Source: Croceibacterium aestuarii
GTDB taxonomy: Bacteria > Pseudomonadota > Alphaproteobacteria > Sphingomonadales > Sphingomonadaceae
Assembly (NCBI RefSeq): GCF_030657335.1
Contig: NZ_CP131039.1
Location: 2,682,501 to 2,746,500 of the forward strand
Direction of reading: 5' to 3'
DNA: 64,000 nucleotides
Below the pieces are notes generated by a model. The model worked only from the letters and a program-made list of their open reading frames with translations, did not search any database and was not told the origin of the DNA. Of this stretch, positions 19,701 to 26,474 are shown piece after piece. The position numbers were made by a program, and so were the translations under genes. The first letter of the stretch is position 1, and every line of letters starts with the position of its first letter.

Positions 19701-21389
19701 GTTGTTGGCATCGCGCAGCCCGAGCAGGCGCTGCTGCTCGGCGAGGCTGGCAGCGCCGAGCACGCCCACGGGCAAACCGCCCACGAGGCTGGTGCTCGGA
19801 TTGATCGTCACCCCGTTCGGCTGGAGGATACCGTTGAGGTGGACGTTGATGCCCCACTCGTTGCCAATGGAGCCTTCGAAATTGCCGCCCAGCGCGACAT
19901 TCGAGCCGTCGGTGTACTGAACCGAGATCGCGCTCTTGGTGTTGTCGATGCGGTTGCCGGTGACGACGGCGTTCAGGTTCCTCCCGTCGACGATCACGCC
20001 GGTGCGGATGTCGTGGACGTTGTTGCCCGTCACCGTCGCGTTGTCGGCGCCGTTGTGGACGAACACCCCGCGCGAGTTGGTGCCGCCCCAATTAAAGCTC
20101 GTGTAAGCCGAGGTCGCCGGGCCGAAGACCTCGAGGTTCCGGACGGTGACGTTGTCGCCCCACACGTCGATGGCGTTCTCGATCCCGCTGACCCAGCCGA
20201 CTCGCGCCGCGCCCTGGCCGTCGAGCATGACGTTGCTCGCGGTGAGCGAGACGCCGGGCCGATAGAGTCCCGAGCCGAGGTTTATCGTCGTTGCGTCGAC
20301 CTGGCCGCCGATGACGCCGAGCGCATCGTTGATCCAGTTTTGGCCGGTCGCGAGGGTATCGGCGACCGCGCCGCCCGCATTGACATTGAGCGTCAGGTTG
20401 CCGTCGATGTCGAGATCGCCGGTGCCGTAAATGCGGCTGCCGCTCAGCACCAGGTCGCCCCGTCCGGAGATGTCCGAGGTGAGCTGAACGTCGCTGCCCG
20501 TCGCATCGAGCACGATCGTGTTGCCGTCCAGCCGCGCCGAGCCGACCGGCAGGACGCCCGTGCGGATCGTCTGGTCGAGCAGCGCGCTGGCCTGCCGTGC
20601 GGAGAGCTGGATCTGTCCCCCGCCGGCGAACACGCTGCCGAGGTTCTGGACCAGTGGGCTGGCAGCGCCGACATCGATCTGCAGCAGCCCGTCATTGGCC
20701 AGATCGAGCGTGAAGGCCGTCCCCGCGCCGAGCTGAACCCGGCCCGCGGTGGCGGTGATCGTGCCGCTGTTGCGCACGCTTGGCGCCACGAGGGCGCCAA
20801 GCCCCGCATTCGCCACAGAGATGCTGGCGCCCGCTGAAACGACAATTTCGCCGCCGTTCGCGCCGGTAATGCCGAGCAGGTTGCCGCCCGCCATGAATGC
20901 GGTGTCATCGATCTTACCGGTGGAAGCGATCAGGCCGCCGACGTTGACGTCCGCGGTCCCCGCGAACAGCACGCCGTTGGAATTGAGCACGGCGACGATA
21001 CCGTTGGCCGTCAGCTTGCCGGCGATAAGCGAAGGTGCGGTGCCGCCGATCACGCGGTTGAGCGCAATCGCGGAAGCGCTCGGCTGCGTGAAAGCGACTT
21101 CGGCATTCTGGCCGATGTCGAAGCTGTTCCACTCGATCACCGCGCGGCTCGAAGCCTGGATGACGTCGAGCTTGGCCGCAGACGAGGGAGAGCCGATCGT
21201 TGCCGAGCCCGCCACCACATTGCCGCCGGTCGGCAGGGTATCGACGGTCTGGGCCATGGCCGGATTGGCAGTTATCAGCGCGAGGAATCCTCCCGACACC
21301 AACAGCGCGGTTCGGTATTTCCGCATTGCGCGGTGGTCTCTCGATGCGGACGCGGCACAGGCATTGCTCATTTCAATCTCCACCGACAT
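10737..21389 (-). CDS. Giant FhaB/HMW-like two-partner secretion exoprotein (3550 residues)
   Basis: An N-terminal signal (AMRKYRTALLVSGGFLAL, cut near PAMAQ) is followed by the TPS secretion domain with the hallmark patterns VIEWNSFDIG and AVLNSNGVLFAG. Next come several right-handed beta-helix (pectate-lyase/NosD-like) segments, twelve 83-residue Gly/Thr/Ala repeats, a degenerate thirteenth, three 73-residue repeats, and a C-terminal region ending in CSPESGCE. Such proteins are exported through a partner Omp85-family pore, encoded directly upstream, and serve as adhesins or surface filaments. The annotated ATG is at 21389. A second ATG at 21371 has a better-placed GGAG and may be the true start. 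The frame is open through all repeats, so selection appears to maintain it. Confidence 0.93.
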   Translation of the reverse strand: MSVEIEMSNACAASASRDHRAMRKYRTALLVSGGFLALITANPAMAQTVDTLPTGGNVVAGSATIGSPSSAAKLDVIQASSRAVIEWNSFDIGQNAEVAFTQPSASAIALNRVIGGTAPSLIAGKLTANGIVAVLNSNGVLFAGTADVNVGGLIASTGKIDDTAFMAGGNLLGITGANGGEIVVSAGASISVANAGLGALVAPSVRNSGTITATAGRVQLGAGTAFTLDLANDGLLQIDVGAASPLVQNLGSVFAGGGQIQLSARQASALLDQTIRTGVLPVGSARLDGNTIVLDATGSDVQLTSDISGRGDLVLSGSRIYGTGDLDIDGNLTLNVNAGGAVADTLATGQNWINDALGVIGGQVDATTINLGSGLYRPGVSLTASNVMLDGQGAARVGWVSGIENAIDVWGDNVTVRNLEVFGPATSAYTSFNWGGTNSRGVFVHNGADNATVTGNNVHDIRTGVIVDGRNLNAVVTGNRIDNTKSAISVQYTDGSNVALGGNFEGSIGNEWGINVHLNGILQPNGVTINPSTSLVGGLPVGVLGAASLAEQQRLLGLRDANNGMSVQNIAYSAANRTGAYVSPTGGSVTQGSRLSPLASVQAGVNAVVTGGTVFVLPGEYTEGVTGVGTFGGSGSQQFGLHVPKDNLTIQGVDSSWQPISRAEDVAAYITAMYQAGFGAQHFVSGSNVTIEGLGFRPAAGGTNKTLEVVGNNFTLRNSVIDNRANATAANFYISDFEEPGTPRVESFTLADNILHGGTTVSAMVVVGGGVGRATDASNRQFTGNQLFGDGLAGRRGFQIQGRMPSIAWQQLTSGAVSVGGNVFTGVDIPVRTTGILTSALDWDGIFRGNGNTFVGGAVLAYQGETDEARGVLVSDGGESYDDIRITRGVQASIDRALAGDTVRMLDGTYNIGSTPVSITRSLNLVGQSQSGVIFDGRGVGAGLGTMQVQADNVSLSNFTLYGADSGASNYGIKVQPNSSGGAYSPNQRLYNFAIDNVTVRGSMRAELDLNGVVGATISNFTADGRRVANNAETAGAGVQITDSSNITLTGVHTLGNAWGSVALYQANKPNAYNGETTNINIDASQNTFEESIGVFSQLESTTQDFGQLNLTGFNYAVRNTDHRPDNLDGQFIFYRTSLTDAAGFAKAVGTASASSIEGYTGTGLSNVFTVVDGLSINSAIRDVRTGGTVNVGAGTYGEAVAIDKSLSLSGAGMNATSITGGMLLSGALDNVVLRNFAVSGSANGTSVIGNSGAINGLTLSGVRIDGQNVTNRHGLIGGQIGGAISITGSEFLNIRGWAAFDTRSGAGGNDGAQITSGVFSNNLIDNTIGHIAFRQQSGAITLPNIAFSGNTVRNIGNATNSFGAIFKAFNANQVDFAGNNVSGVGTSGFNPASESAYGAVLMTRGTAVLNVTGNTFTGNNQVFAVEPGRGLPGVTNFTGNTFTNNAYAIYLPGNLSGAGTISFGAGNNFVAGPDTLRHIVWRSPDGLDLTGVSFNGTLASNLSLAQAFSVEDLITHGIDLGGAGLARVSAGQLYVTTDSGTDAALRAVALGSNGDTLNLSAGTHTLTGTLFLTKDIDVVGQGEGVTILDARGQDSYGIRVHADNVALSGFSLNGSAAATDTAYGIKVESGGGVNERNTGFAINNVAVVGTRRTGLDLSAVVGATIDGVNVTGAIAGTGIAITDSANVVVRNSTTSGNAGGGLALYQTNDIANGGSNQQLNDVVIEASNTFGEANGVHLRASSTLTAPGTISLPGYGYTVRNPAHRPDGAQFTYFQKAAQAAYDYAVGLGVPGASVVQGWTGSANDRNFYVGHGTLMGGGQRALSLQAAFDSSANGDTINVASGTYPETATLAGTRSLNFGTVVLDGLALDATTAGNSLIGNLTLATGNFTAAGPLTLAGATSIAANNGNISLGAVTGAQSLTLGGTGLTLGATNIASLAATGAHIATSGVTTTGAQNYAGALTLDGAYSASAFKANGATTLGGGTTIAAGGNLTFGSIGGAHALTLSGNALTLGATNIGSLAATGSDIATAGVTTTGAQSYTGPVTLNGDYSASAFNANGATTLGGATAVATAGNISLGAVTGAQSLTLTGKGLTVGAANVASLAANGNSIATGGVTTTGAQNYDGPVTLNGGYSASTFKVNGATTLGGATSIAATGNIALGSIGGAQSLNLNGNALTLGATNIASLAATGNSIATSGVTTSGAQNYAGPVKLNGSYSASALKVNGATTLGGATTVAASGNIAFGSIGGGHSLTLGGGGIALGATNITSLTATGSNIATAGVTTTGAQNYTGPVTLNGAYSASAFTVAGTTTLGGATTVAATGNVTFGSIGGAHALTLSGNALTLGATNIASLAATGSSIATSGVTTSGAQSYTGVLTLNGVYSASAFTVVGTTTLGGATAVATGGNISLGAVTGAQSLTLTGKGLTLGATDIASLAVTGSSIATSGVTTTGAQSYTGALTLNGAYSASAFTVAGATTLDGAATVAASGNIALGSIGGAKALTLNGKVLTLGATNIASLAATGSDIATAGVTTTGAQSYTGALTLNGAYRASTFAVTGATTLGGAATVAASGNISLNAVTGAQSLTLSGTGLMLGATDIASLAATGTGIATGGVNTTGAQSYTGATTLNGAYRASAFTVAGTTTLGGATTVAAGGNIALGSIGGGHSLTLGGGEVALGATNIASLAATGSNIATAGVTTTGAQSYTGPVTLNGDYSASAFNADGATTLGGATAIATAGNISLGAVTGAQALTLSGTGLTLGAINIASLAATGNSIATSGVTTSGAQNYAGALTLNGAYSASTFAVTGATTLSGATTLAATGNVTLGTIGGAYVLTLSGNALTLGATNIASLAATGNSIATSGVTTSGVQSFNGATALAGTYQATGFTVAGPTTLVGGTRVTSSGAATFGAIDGTADFALVADAAALGALGENTRLASVSITSRQTVLNGATYRANGLSFAKGENATVRLTQAQTTFDTTAVHGAILIAPHLIGTENALQSAAFVTGTGAQSDGDIVLGNVGSNEVRLGDLSVTGGDFSAATVKLAGDFISVLGGSQVFSSQTLDTLGNVKAQVTGSESGPIVAGGAVSLTAGGSGAGSITAGGAVVLAYSSEMSRAITSQSSVSLTASGPVSGSISATGAVGVTATGAVSTTVTAGTTANISSVAGVSSNVTAGGGVSLSSSQGAVNSQVTSGGTVSVNAVGPVTGSITATGPVGVTATGPVSTTVKTNNSATIASVTGVSSTVTAGGGVQLTSSQGSVSSQVKSGGAVSVNASGPVTGSISATGAVGIAASGAVSTAVNAGTTASISSATGVSSTVNAGGGVNVSATQGAVTGSITAGGAVAVTAQGPVSASVSTPGAASVVSSSGGVSSTISAGGSVSVAAPGPVTSSINSGGPVALTSSTPIDVQVTGGAVTVNAPGGEVSGNFSQISTDSGGTFVVNDQPVVGGGNTDARQIINDRFLAPAGGVIGGQGEIILPSGLVMGLIAPAGMETAGRPAVVVNSVDRLGELLRVGYTAVIIQLDQSSDDVERELTAGEPAVDCSPESGCE
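11372..12028 (-). repeat. Three tandem 219-bp (73-residue) repeats in the exoprotein
   Basis: Three consecutive units of exactly 73 codons encode V/T/S/G-rich strands such as GPVTGSITATGPVGVTATG and GVSSTVTAGGGV. A partial, diverged fourth unit continues towards the C-terminus. The strict spacing implies a regular beta-solenoid near the C-terminal end of the fibre. Boundaries are accurate to a few codons. Confidence 0.85.
12717..15707 (-). repeat. Twelve tandem 249-bp (83-residue) repeats in the exoprotein
   Basis: Twelve units of 83 codons (the first has one extra codon) run without interruption. Each has the order ATTLGGATTVA, SGNI, a variable cassette, LTLGATNIASLAATG, IATSGVTTTGAQNY and LNGAYSASAF. 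Two cassette types alternate irregularly: SLGAVTGAQSLTL in units 1, 3, 7, 9 and 11, and GSIGGAHALTL-like in units 2, 4, 5, 6, 8, 10 and 12. A thirteenth, strongly degenerate copy follows. DNA identity between units is high enough to allow slippage or recombination, and to make assembly collapse possible. Confidence 0.92.
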
Positions 21390-21416
21390 CTCCCGCCAGC
21401 GACGGGCTCACCGCGG

Positions 21417-23081
21417 TCAATAGGCAGCGCTGAAAGACACAAACGCCCGCCCGTCCCGGTCACCATTTGCGGCAACGTCGCGATCGAAAGGCTTGGCGTA
21501 TTCGATCGACGCAGCGACGCCGCCCGCGAAGCTTAGGCGGACTCCCGCGCCGAGCGATTCAAGGCTCGCGCGGAGCGCCTCGCCCGGCAATGCATCGTTC
21601 TGCTGCACCTGGCCGCCTTCGTAATAGACGAAAGGCTCGACGGCCCCGGACCGGAACGCAGGATGAGTGTAAAACAGCTCGACCTTGCCGGCGAAGCCCT
21701 CGTCCCCGGTGATCTCGGAGGGGTCGAACGCACGTCCGAACTGCGTGCCGCCCAGGCCGAACTCCTCGGAGGCGAGCAGGCTGTCGTGGCTCGCCTGTGC
21801 CGCTCCACCGAGCAGGAGGTGCAGCCCGCCATACAGGCGCTGCACCCATTCGGTTTCGACATTGACGCGGGTAAACTGGCCCGACGCGGTGGCGCGCGAC
21901 TTGGCCGGATCGGCGGCCTCTGTCGCGCCGAGTACATCGAGTCCGCGCGTGATCGAAAGCCGCAACGTGAGATGTGCGCCCCACGGCGTCGCCTGGTTGG
22001 CGATCGCCTCCGCACTTAGCGTCCGGGTCTTGTCGCGGAAGATCGGATCGAGGGCGAGATTGAATGATTGGCTGTCGCGCACGGTAAACGTCAGGCGTCC
22101 CAACAGGTTAGCATCGCGGCTGCGTATCAGCGGGTATTGTAGGGTTGCGCCTCCGGTCAGGCTCTTGCCTTCGAGTCCCAAAGCGCGAAGTTCGCCGCCC
22201 GGCCGCGTGCGGACGTAACTGACGAAGGTCCCGGCGCGCAGACCCGATCCGCCGATCGGCTGGTCGTAGGTCGTTGAAAGGAAACCCAGTTCGCCTCCGT
22301 GATCGGGCGCGGCGACGCCGGTAATCGCCAGCCTCTCGCCGCCCCCGAGAAGATCGTTGAGCACCATGCCGCCGTAAATCTGCAGTGGGCCGAGCCACCG
22401 CGACCCTCGATTGTCGAACGCAACAAAGCCTTCGAGCGGTCGCCTATTGACCACCAGGCTGAGGTCGGCGGCGCCCGCGATGTCCGGGGACGGCGCCAAT
22501 ACGGCCCGCACCTCCACTCCCTCCAAGTCGCGCGCGAGCAACAAGGCTCGGGCGAGGTCGTCGCCCGTCGTCGGCCGTCCGCCGCGAACCGGCGCGAGAT
22601 AGGCATCGAGGAAGGGACGATAGCCGCCCGCCTTTCCTTCGATCGTGGTCCGGTCGATGAAGCCCTCGACGATCTGGATCGTGAGCACGCCGCCTTCGAT
22701 GCGCTGCGGCCCGACGATGGCGCGCGAAAGCACGAAGCCGCGGCGGCGGTATTCGGCCGTTACTTCCTCCGCCAGGCGGAACACTTCCGACAACGGCATT
22801 TCGCGCCCTAGGTATGGAGCGGCCAGCGCCTCGAGCGCTTCAGGCGGGACAGCGCTCGCGCCTTCGAAACGGACGGCGGTGAGCGTGACGGAGAGGCCGC
22901 TGTCCGGCACCGCAGCCTGGAACTGCACCTCTGGCAGATCGATCGCCCCGACCGGTGGAACATCCGGACGAGCGCGCAGCCGCTCGTCCACCCGTCCGGG
23001 ATCGGTAGTCTGCTGCGCAAAGGCTATCGATGAATGGATCGCGGCCGCCATTAACCACAGCCAAGATCGTCCAGACTTCAT
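21417..23081 (-). CDS. FhaC/ShlB-family two-partner secretion transporter
   Basis: This 554-residue outer-membrane protein has a signal peptide (cut near AFAQ, residue 22), a POTRA domain at about residues 70-145 and a C-terminal 16-strand barrel. It is the Omp85-superfamily pore that recognises the TPS domain of its partner and exports it. The family pattern around RRGFVLSRAIV and GVLTIQIVEG is clear, and the C-terminus ends in an aromatic residue (FVSFSAAY). It lies 27 bases upstream of the exoprotein gene in the same direction, the usual transporter-first TPS operon order. Length and motifs give no sign of damage. Confidence 0.93.
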   Translation of the reverse strand: MKSGRSWLWLMAAAIHSSIAFAQQTTDPGRVDERLRARPDVPPVGAIDLPEVQFQAAVPDSGLSVTLTAVRFEGASAVPPEALEALAAPYLGREMPLSEVFRLAEEVTAEYRRRGFVLSRAIVGPQRIEGGVLTIQIVEGFIDRTTIEGKAGGYRPFLDAYLAPVRGGRPTTGDDLARALLLARDLEGVEVRAVLAPSPDIAGAADLSLVVNRRPLEGFVAFDNRGSRWLGPLQIYGGMVLNDLLGGGERLAITGVAAPDHGGELGFLSTTYDQPIGGSGLRAGTFVSYVRTRPGGELRALGLEGKSLTGGATLQYPLIRSRDANLLGRLTFTVRDSQSFNLALDPIFRDKTRTLSAEAIANQATPWGAHLTLRLSITRGLDVLGATEAADPAKSRATASGQFTRVNVETEWVQRLYGGLHLLLGGAAQASHDSLLASEEFGLGGTQFGRAFDPSEITGDEGFAGKVELFYTHPAFRSGAVEPFVYYEGGQVQQNDALPGEALRASLESLGAGVRLSFAGGVAASIEYAKPFDRDVAANGDRDGRAFVSFSAAY

Positions 23082-23116
23082 GCCACGTCCCCCGGGCCTG
23101 GCGGACCCGACACAAA

Positions 23117-23134
23117 GCTTAAGGGGAATTAAGC
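23117..23134. promoter_or_regulatory. Inverted repeat upstream of the two-partner secretion operon
   Basis: A perfect palindrome, GCTTAA-6-TTAAGC, lies about 36 bases upstream of the transporter start. It could be an operator or simply an AT-rich promoter element; no clear -35/-10 pair was recognised. Confidence 0.25.
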
Positions 23135-23596
23135 ATCCAGTATGCGCGGAGGACTACTTAACGTGATCGCGGGCGATGCCCCGAGCTTCGGACCCTCCGC
23201 CAGGCAGCAGACATTGGAGGAGTGCTGGCGGAGCGGAATACCCCTATGCTCGCAGGCGCGACACGGCGGTGCCCTCCCGACATGAGGAGAAGTGTTCCGA
23301 ATCCGGATCAGGGCTCTCCGATATCGCCTTCAAGTGGATGCTGGGCGACGCTCGGGCACCTCCGGCCGCTTCGTATCGAGGTTTCCAAGTTCAACATCAT
23401 TCCTTCCGCGGTAGCGATATCGCCATCGCGTGAGTAATCGAGGTGCCTGTGGAGGTGGCGTGCACCAAGATGAACTTCTGAAGTGACTTCATTCGCCCGA
23501 ATCTGAACACCGCTCGTTCTCGTCGTCGGAACGGCAGGTGACCGTCTCTAGACCGGTTGTCGGCCCTGCGGCGGACCTCCTGCTTCTCGACAGGCC

Positions 23597-23620
23597 GTTA
23601 CTCACTGCCCTACGAGTGAA
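23597..23620. promoter_or_regulatory. Candidate TetR operator, copy 1 (esterase/SDR promoter)
   Basis: GTTACTC-N10-GAGTGAA matches the element TTCACTC-N10-GAGTGAA with a perfect right arm and two mismatches in the left arm. It lies about 85 bases upstream of the esterase start at 23706. Three further copies occur upstream of other genes of the same module. Confidence 0.5.
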
Positions 23621-23705
23621 GTTTGTAGAAATGTCGCCGTGGCTCCTGCCGGCAAATACTCTGCGAACCGGCTTTGGCGGTCCACAACTTTTCGGGTCAG
23701 TCTGA

Positions 23706-25335
23706 ATGAGCAAGCGATCACAACTGCAGTCCCGAGGGCCGGCCAAACCTGATCAAGTCCAGCGCTCCACCTCCGGGGAGCCGGTCGCCCGATCACCAGC
23801 CGGAACGTTCCTCGGGGTTGCCAATGGGGTCGCCCGATGGCTGGGAATCCCATACGCCAGACCGCCGATCGGAGAGCTGCGCTGGCGGCCGCCTGTGGCC
23901 CTCGAGGAAACCGAGGCAAAAGTCCTCGCCGACCGTTTTGGGCCGTCCTGCGTGCAGACCGAGCTGCACTCGCAAGCCTGTCCGATCTATCGCGAACACT
24001 TCGCTTTGCAGGACGAGAACTGCCTTACCCTCAACATATGGGCTCCAGCGGACGCAACCGATGCGGCGGTGCTGGTCTGGATACACGGCGGGGCGCTGCA
24101 TTACGGCGGAAGCGCTTCGCCCATGCTCGACGGCAAGCGGCTTGCCGCGGAGGGCCTCGTCGTCGTCACGATCAACTATCGCCTCGGAGTTTTCGGGTTT
24201 CTTGCCCACGAGGAACTCAGCGCGGAGTCGCCCGACGGCGTTTCCGGCAACTATGGCCTGCTCGATCAAGTGGCGGCACTGAAATGGGTGAAGCGCAACA
24301 TCGCAGGGTTCGGTGGTAATCCCGACAACGTCACCGTGGCTGGCCAATCTGCCGGGGCGCTCTCGATCATGTGCCTGATGGGTGCGCCGGATGCGCGGCC
24401 CCTGTTCCACAAGGCGATCCTGCAGAGCCCCTACATGATTTCGCTGCCGTCCTTGAGCTGCGAGCGGCACGGGCACCCTTCGGCAGAATCGGCCGGCGGC
24501 CAGTTCGCCCGCCGTATAGGCGCGAGCAGCGCTGCGGAGTTGAGAAGCTTGCCGGCGCATGAGCTTGTCCGGCAAGCCGCCGGAGCAGGTTTTCTCCCCT
24601 TGGCCGACGGTTGACGGAAATGTGATTCCTCGCCAGCTCGTCGAAACATTCGCACGGGGCCAGCAGACGAACATACCCGTCATCGCGGGTTTCAACGGCG
24701 GGGAGATAAGGTCGTTGCGCCGCCTGCTACCCCCACCGCCTGGTTCGGCGCAGGACTACGTAGATCGCATTCGCGCTGCCTATGGCGAGTTGTCCGAGGG
24801 CTTCTTGCGTGAATATCCCGCGTCAGACCTCGATGAAAGCATGCTCGCCGCCACGCGCGACGCGATGTACGGATGGAGCGCGCAGACGGTTGCCACGGCG
24901 CAGGGCCGGCTTGGCGCGGCGTCCTTTCTCTACCTGTTCGATCACGGCTATCCGGCGGCCGAGGCAGCTGGGCTGAAGTCGTTTCACGGCGCAGAATTGC
25001 CATTCCTGTTCGGCACGATGCGCACAACGCCCCCCGAATGGCCGGCCATTCCCGATACGCAGGAGCAGCAGCTGCTGTCGGAAGCAATGATCGAGTACTG
25101 GAGCACGTTTGCGAAGACAGGCCGCCCCGAATCCGAAGCGGGACCTCAATGGCCAAATTACATGACCAGCCAGCAACACATGCTGTTCGATTGCAAGTCC
25201 AAGATCGGAGGCAGCGTGCTCGACGAGCGCTTTGCCATACACGGCGAAACTGTCAACAGAAGGCGCCGGGAGGGTGATACTCCGTGGCATTGGAACGTCG
25301 GTTTTGCGTCTCCCCTGCGAGGCGAGGACCGCTGA
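23706..25335 (+). pseudogene. Type-B carboxylesterase, interrupted by a +1 frameshift
   Basis: Two overlapping frames together encode one type-B carboxylesterase of about 543 residues. The first frame (to 24614) carries the oxyanion-hole HGG (VWIHGGALHYGG), the nucleophile in AGQSAGALS and the NYRLGVFGF motif. The second frame (readable from about 24559) carries VDGNVIPRQ, GFNGGEIRSL and the catalytic-His region FHGAELPFLFG. Compared with the intact paralogue at 30386-32041 the join falls at about 24590-24603, in the homopolymers TTTT and CCCC, and one extra base explains it. No signal peptide is evident, unlike the paralogues. It is followed by an SDR gene. Either the gene is a recent pseudogene or the base is a sequencing error. 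Confidence 0.8.
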
Positions 25336-25337
25336 GG

Positions 25338-25354
25338 GCGAGCCTTCGGCTCGC
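25338..25354 (+). other. Intercistronic GC hairpin between esterase and SDR
   Basis: GCGAGCC-ttc-GGCTCGC forms a perfect 7-bp stem three bases after the esterase stop. No T-run follows, so it is more likely an mRNA-stabilising or attenuating hairpin than a full terminator. Confidence 0.4.
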
Positions 25355-25442
25355 TTCCCGCGGTATGGGACACGGAAGGTTTGCAACGCATCTTGCGTTC
25401 CGTTATTCGCTATCTTGAGAGTTAACTAATAAGAGGTTGATC

Positions 25443-26345
25443 ATGAGTGAGGGAATCTTGGCCGGGCGTGTGGCGATCGTGACGGGAGGTGGAAACGGGC
25501 TTGGCCGAAGCCATGCTCTCGAACATGGACGCCAAGGTGCCTGTGTCGTGGTGAACGACCTGGACGAGGATTCTGCCTGCTCGGTGGCTGCCGAGATCGA
25601 GCGTGCAGGCGGCCAGGCGATGCCCTTTGCCTGCTCGGTGACGGACGAAGCGGCGGTCGAAGCCATGACGGCAGCGATCCTCGACCGTTGGGGACGCATC
25701 GACATCCTCGTCAACAATGCCGGAATCCTGAGGGATAAGAGCTTTGCCAAGATGGACCTGGCTGACTTTCGCCTCGTCGTTGATGTCCACCTGATGGGTG
25801 CGGTGATCTGCACCAAGGCGGTGTGGGAGACGATGCGGGTGCAGAGATATGGCCGCATTGTCATGACGACGTCGTCATCCGGACTGTACGGGAACTTCGG
25901 ACAGGCCAATTACGGCGCGGCAAAAATGGCGCTCGTCGGCCTGATGCAGACGCTCGCCATCGAGGGCGAGAAGTATGGCATTCGCGTAAACTGCCTCGCT
26001 CCGACGGCGGCGACGCAGATGACCGGGGGTATTCTCTCGGAAGGAGCACTCGCCGCGCTCGATCCCGCCCTGGTAAGCCCCGGGCTCGTCCACCTTGTCA
26101 GCGACAATGCACCGACCCGGGCGATCCTGTGCGCAGGCGCAGGGCACTTCGCGGCGGCGCACATAACCCTCACGGAGGGGCGCACGCTGGGACGCGGGCC
26201 CCATACCGCCGCCGAAGTGGCACGGCAATGGGACGGGATCAGCGCGCGTGAGGGCGAGATCGTGCCGGATCGCGGCTTCATCCAGGGGGAGCGGGAGATC
26301 GTCGCGGCCGGTGGCGACTCCGACATCTTCGCTGGGGCTGATTGA
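25443..26345 (+). CDS. Short-chain dehydrogenase, (3R)-hydroxyacyl-CoA dehydrogenase-like
   Basis: I start at ATG 25443, six bases after AGAGG. The 300-residue protein has the classical SDR pattern: cofactor loop TGGGNGLG (14-21), NNAG (91-94), Ser in TTSSSG (143-147), and Y157-x3-K161. D39 of VVNDLD after the second strand suggests NAD(H). The stretch NNAGILRDKSFAKM and the extended C-terminus are typical of the dehydrogenase part of multifunctional enzyme type 2, which oxidises (3R)-3-hydroxyacyl-CoA. It is paralogous to the SDR at 43031-43933, which also has 300 residues. In this module it would oxidise a hydroxyacyl intermediate before thiolysis. Confidence 0.88.
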   Translation: MSEGILAGRVAIVTGGGNGLGRSHALEHGRQGACVVVNDLDEDSACSVAAEIERAGGQAMPFACSVTDEAAVEAMTAAILDRWGRIDILVNNAGILRDKSFAKMDLADFRLVVDVHLMGAVICTKAVWETMRVQRYGRIVMTTSSSGLYGNFGQANYGAAKMALVGLMQTLAIEGEKYGIRVNCLAPTAATQMTGGILSEGALAALDPALVSPGLVHLVSDNAPTRAILCAGAGHFAAAHITLTEGRTLGRGPHTAAEVARQWDGISAREGEIVPDRGFIQGEREIVAAGGDSDIFAGAD

Positions 26346-26380
26346 CGAAACCGTTCCGGAAAGCACCTTCTCGAATTACC

Positions 26381-26404
26381 TTCACTCACACGAGAACGAG
26401 TATT
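26381..26404. promoter_or_regulatory. Candidate TetR operator, copy 2 (TonB receptor promoter)
   Basis: TTCACTC-N10-GAGTATT lies 71 bases upstream of the TonB receptor start, in the 129-base gap after the SDR gene. The left arm is perfect. The right arm keeps GAGT. Confidence 0.5.
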
Positions 26405-26474
26405 GAAACCTCCGTGCGCATCTGTCATCAGGATCACAAGCGCCGGAGCGCGCTGATGTCCAAGGAGAGGGAAA

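Larger units (their letters stand above)
23082..23705. other. 624-base intergenic region without a convincing gene
   Basis: The region separates the left-going secretion operon from the right-going esterase module and should hold promoters for both. Short frames of up to 85 codons exist on both strands, but none resembles a known protein or has good start signals. The only structured elements I saw are the palindrome at 23117-23134 and a TTCACTC-type operator copy at 23597-23620. Confidence 0.6.
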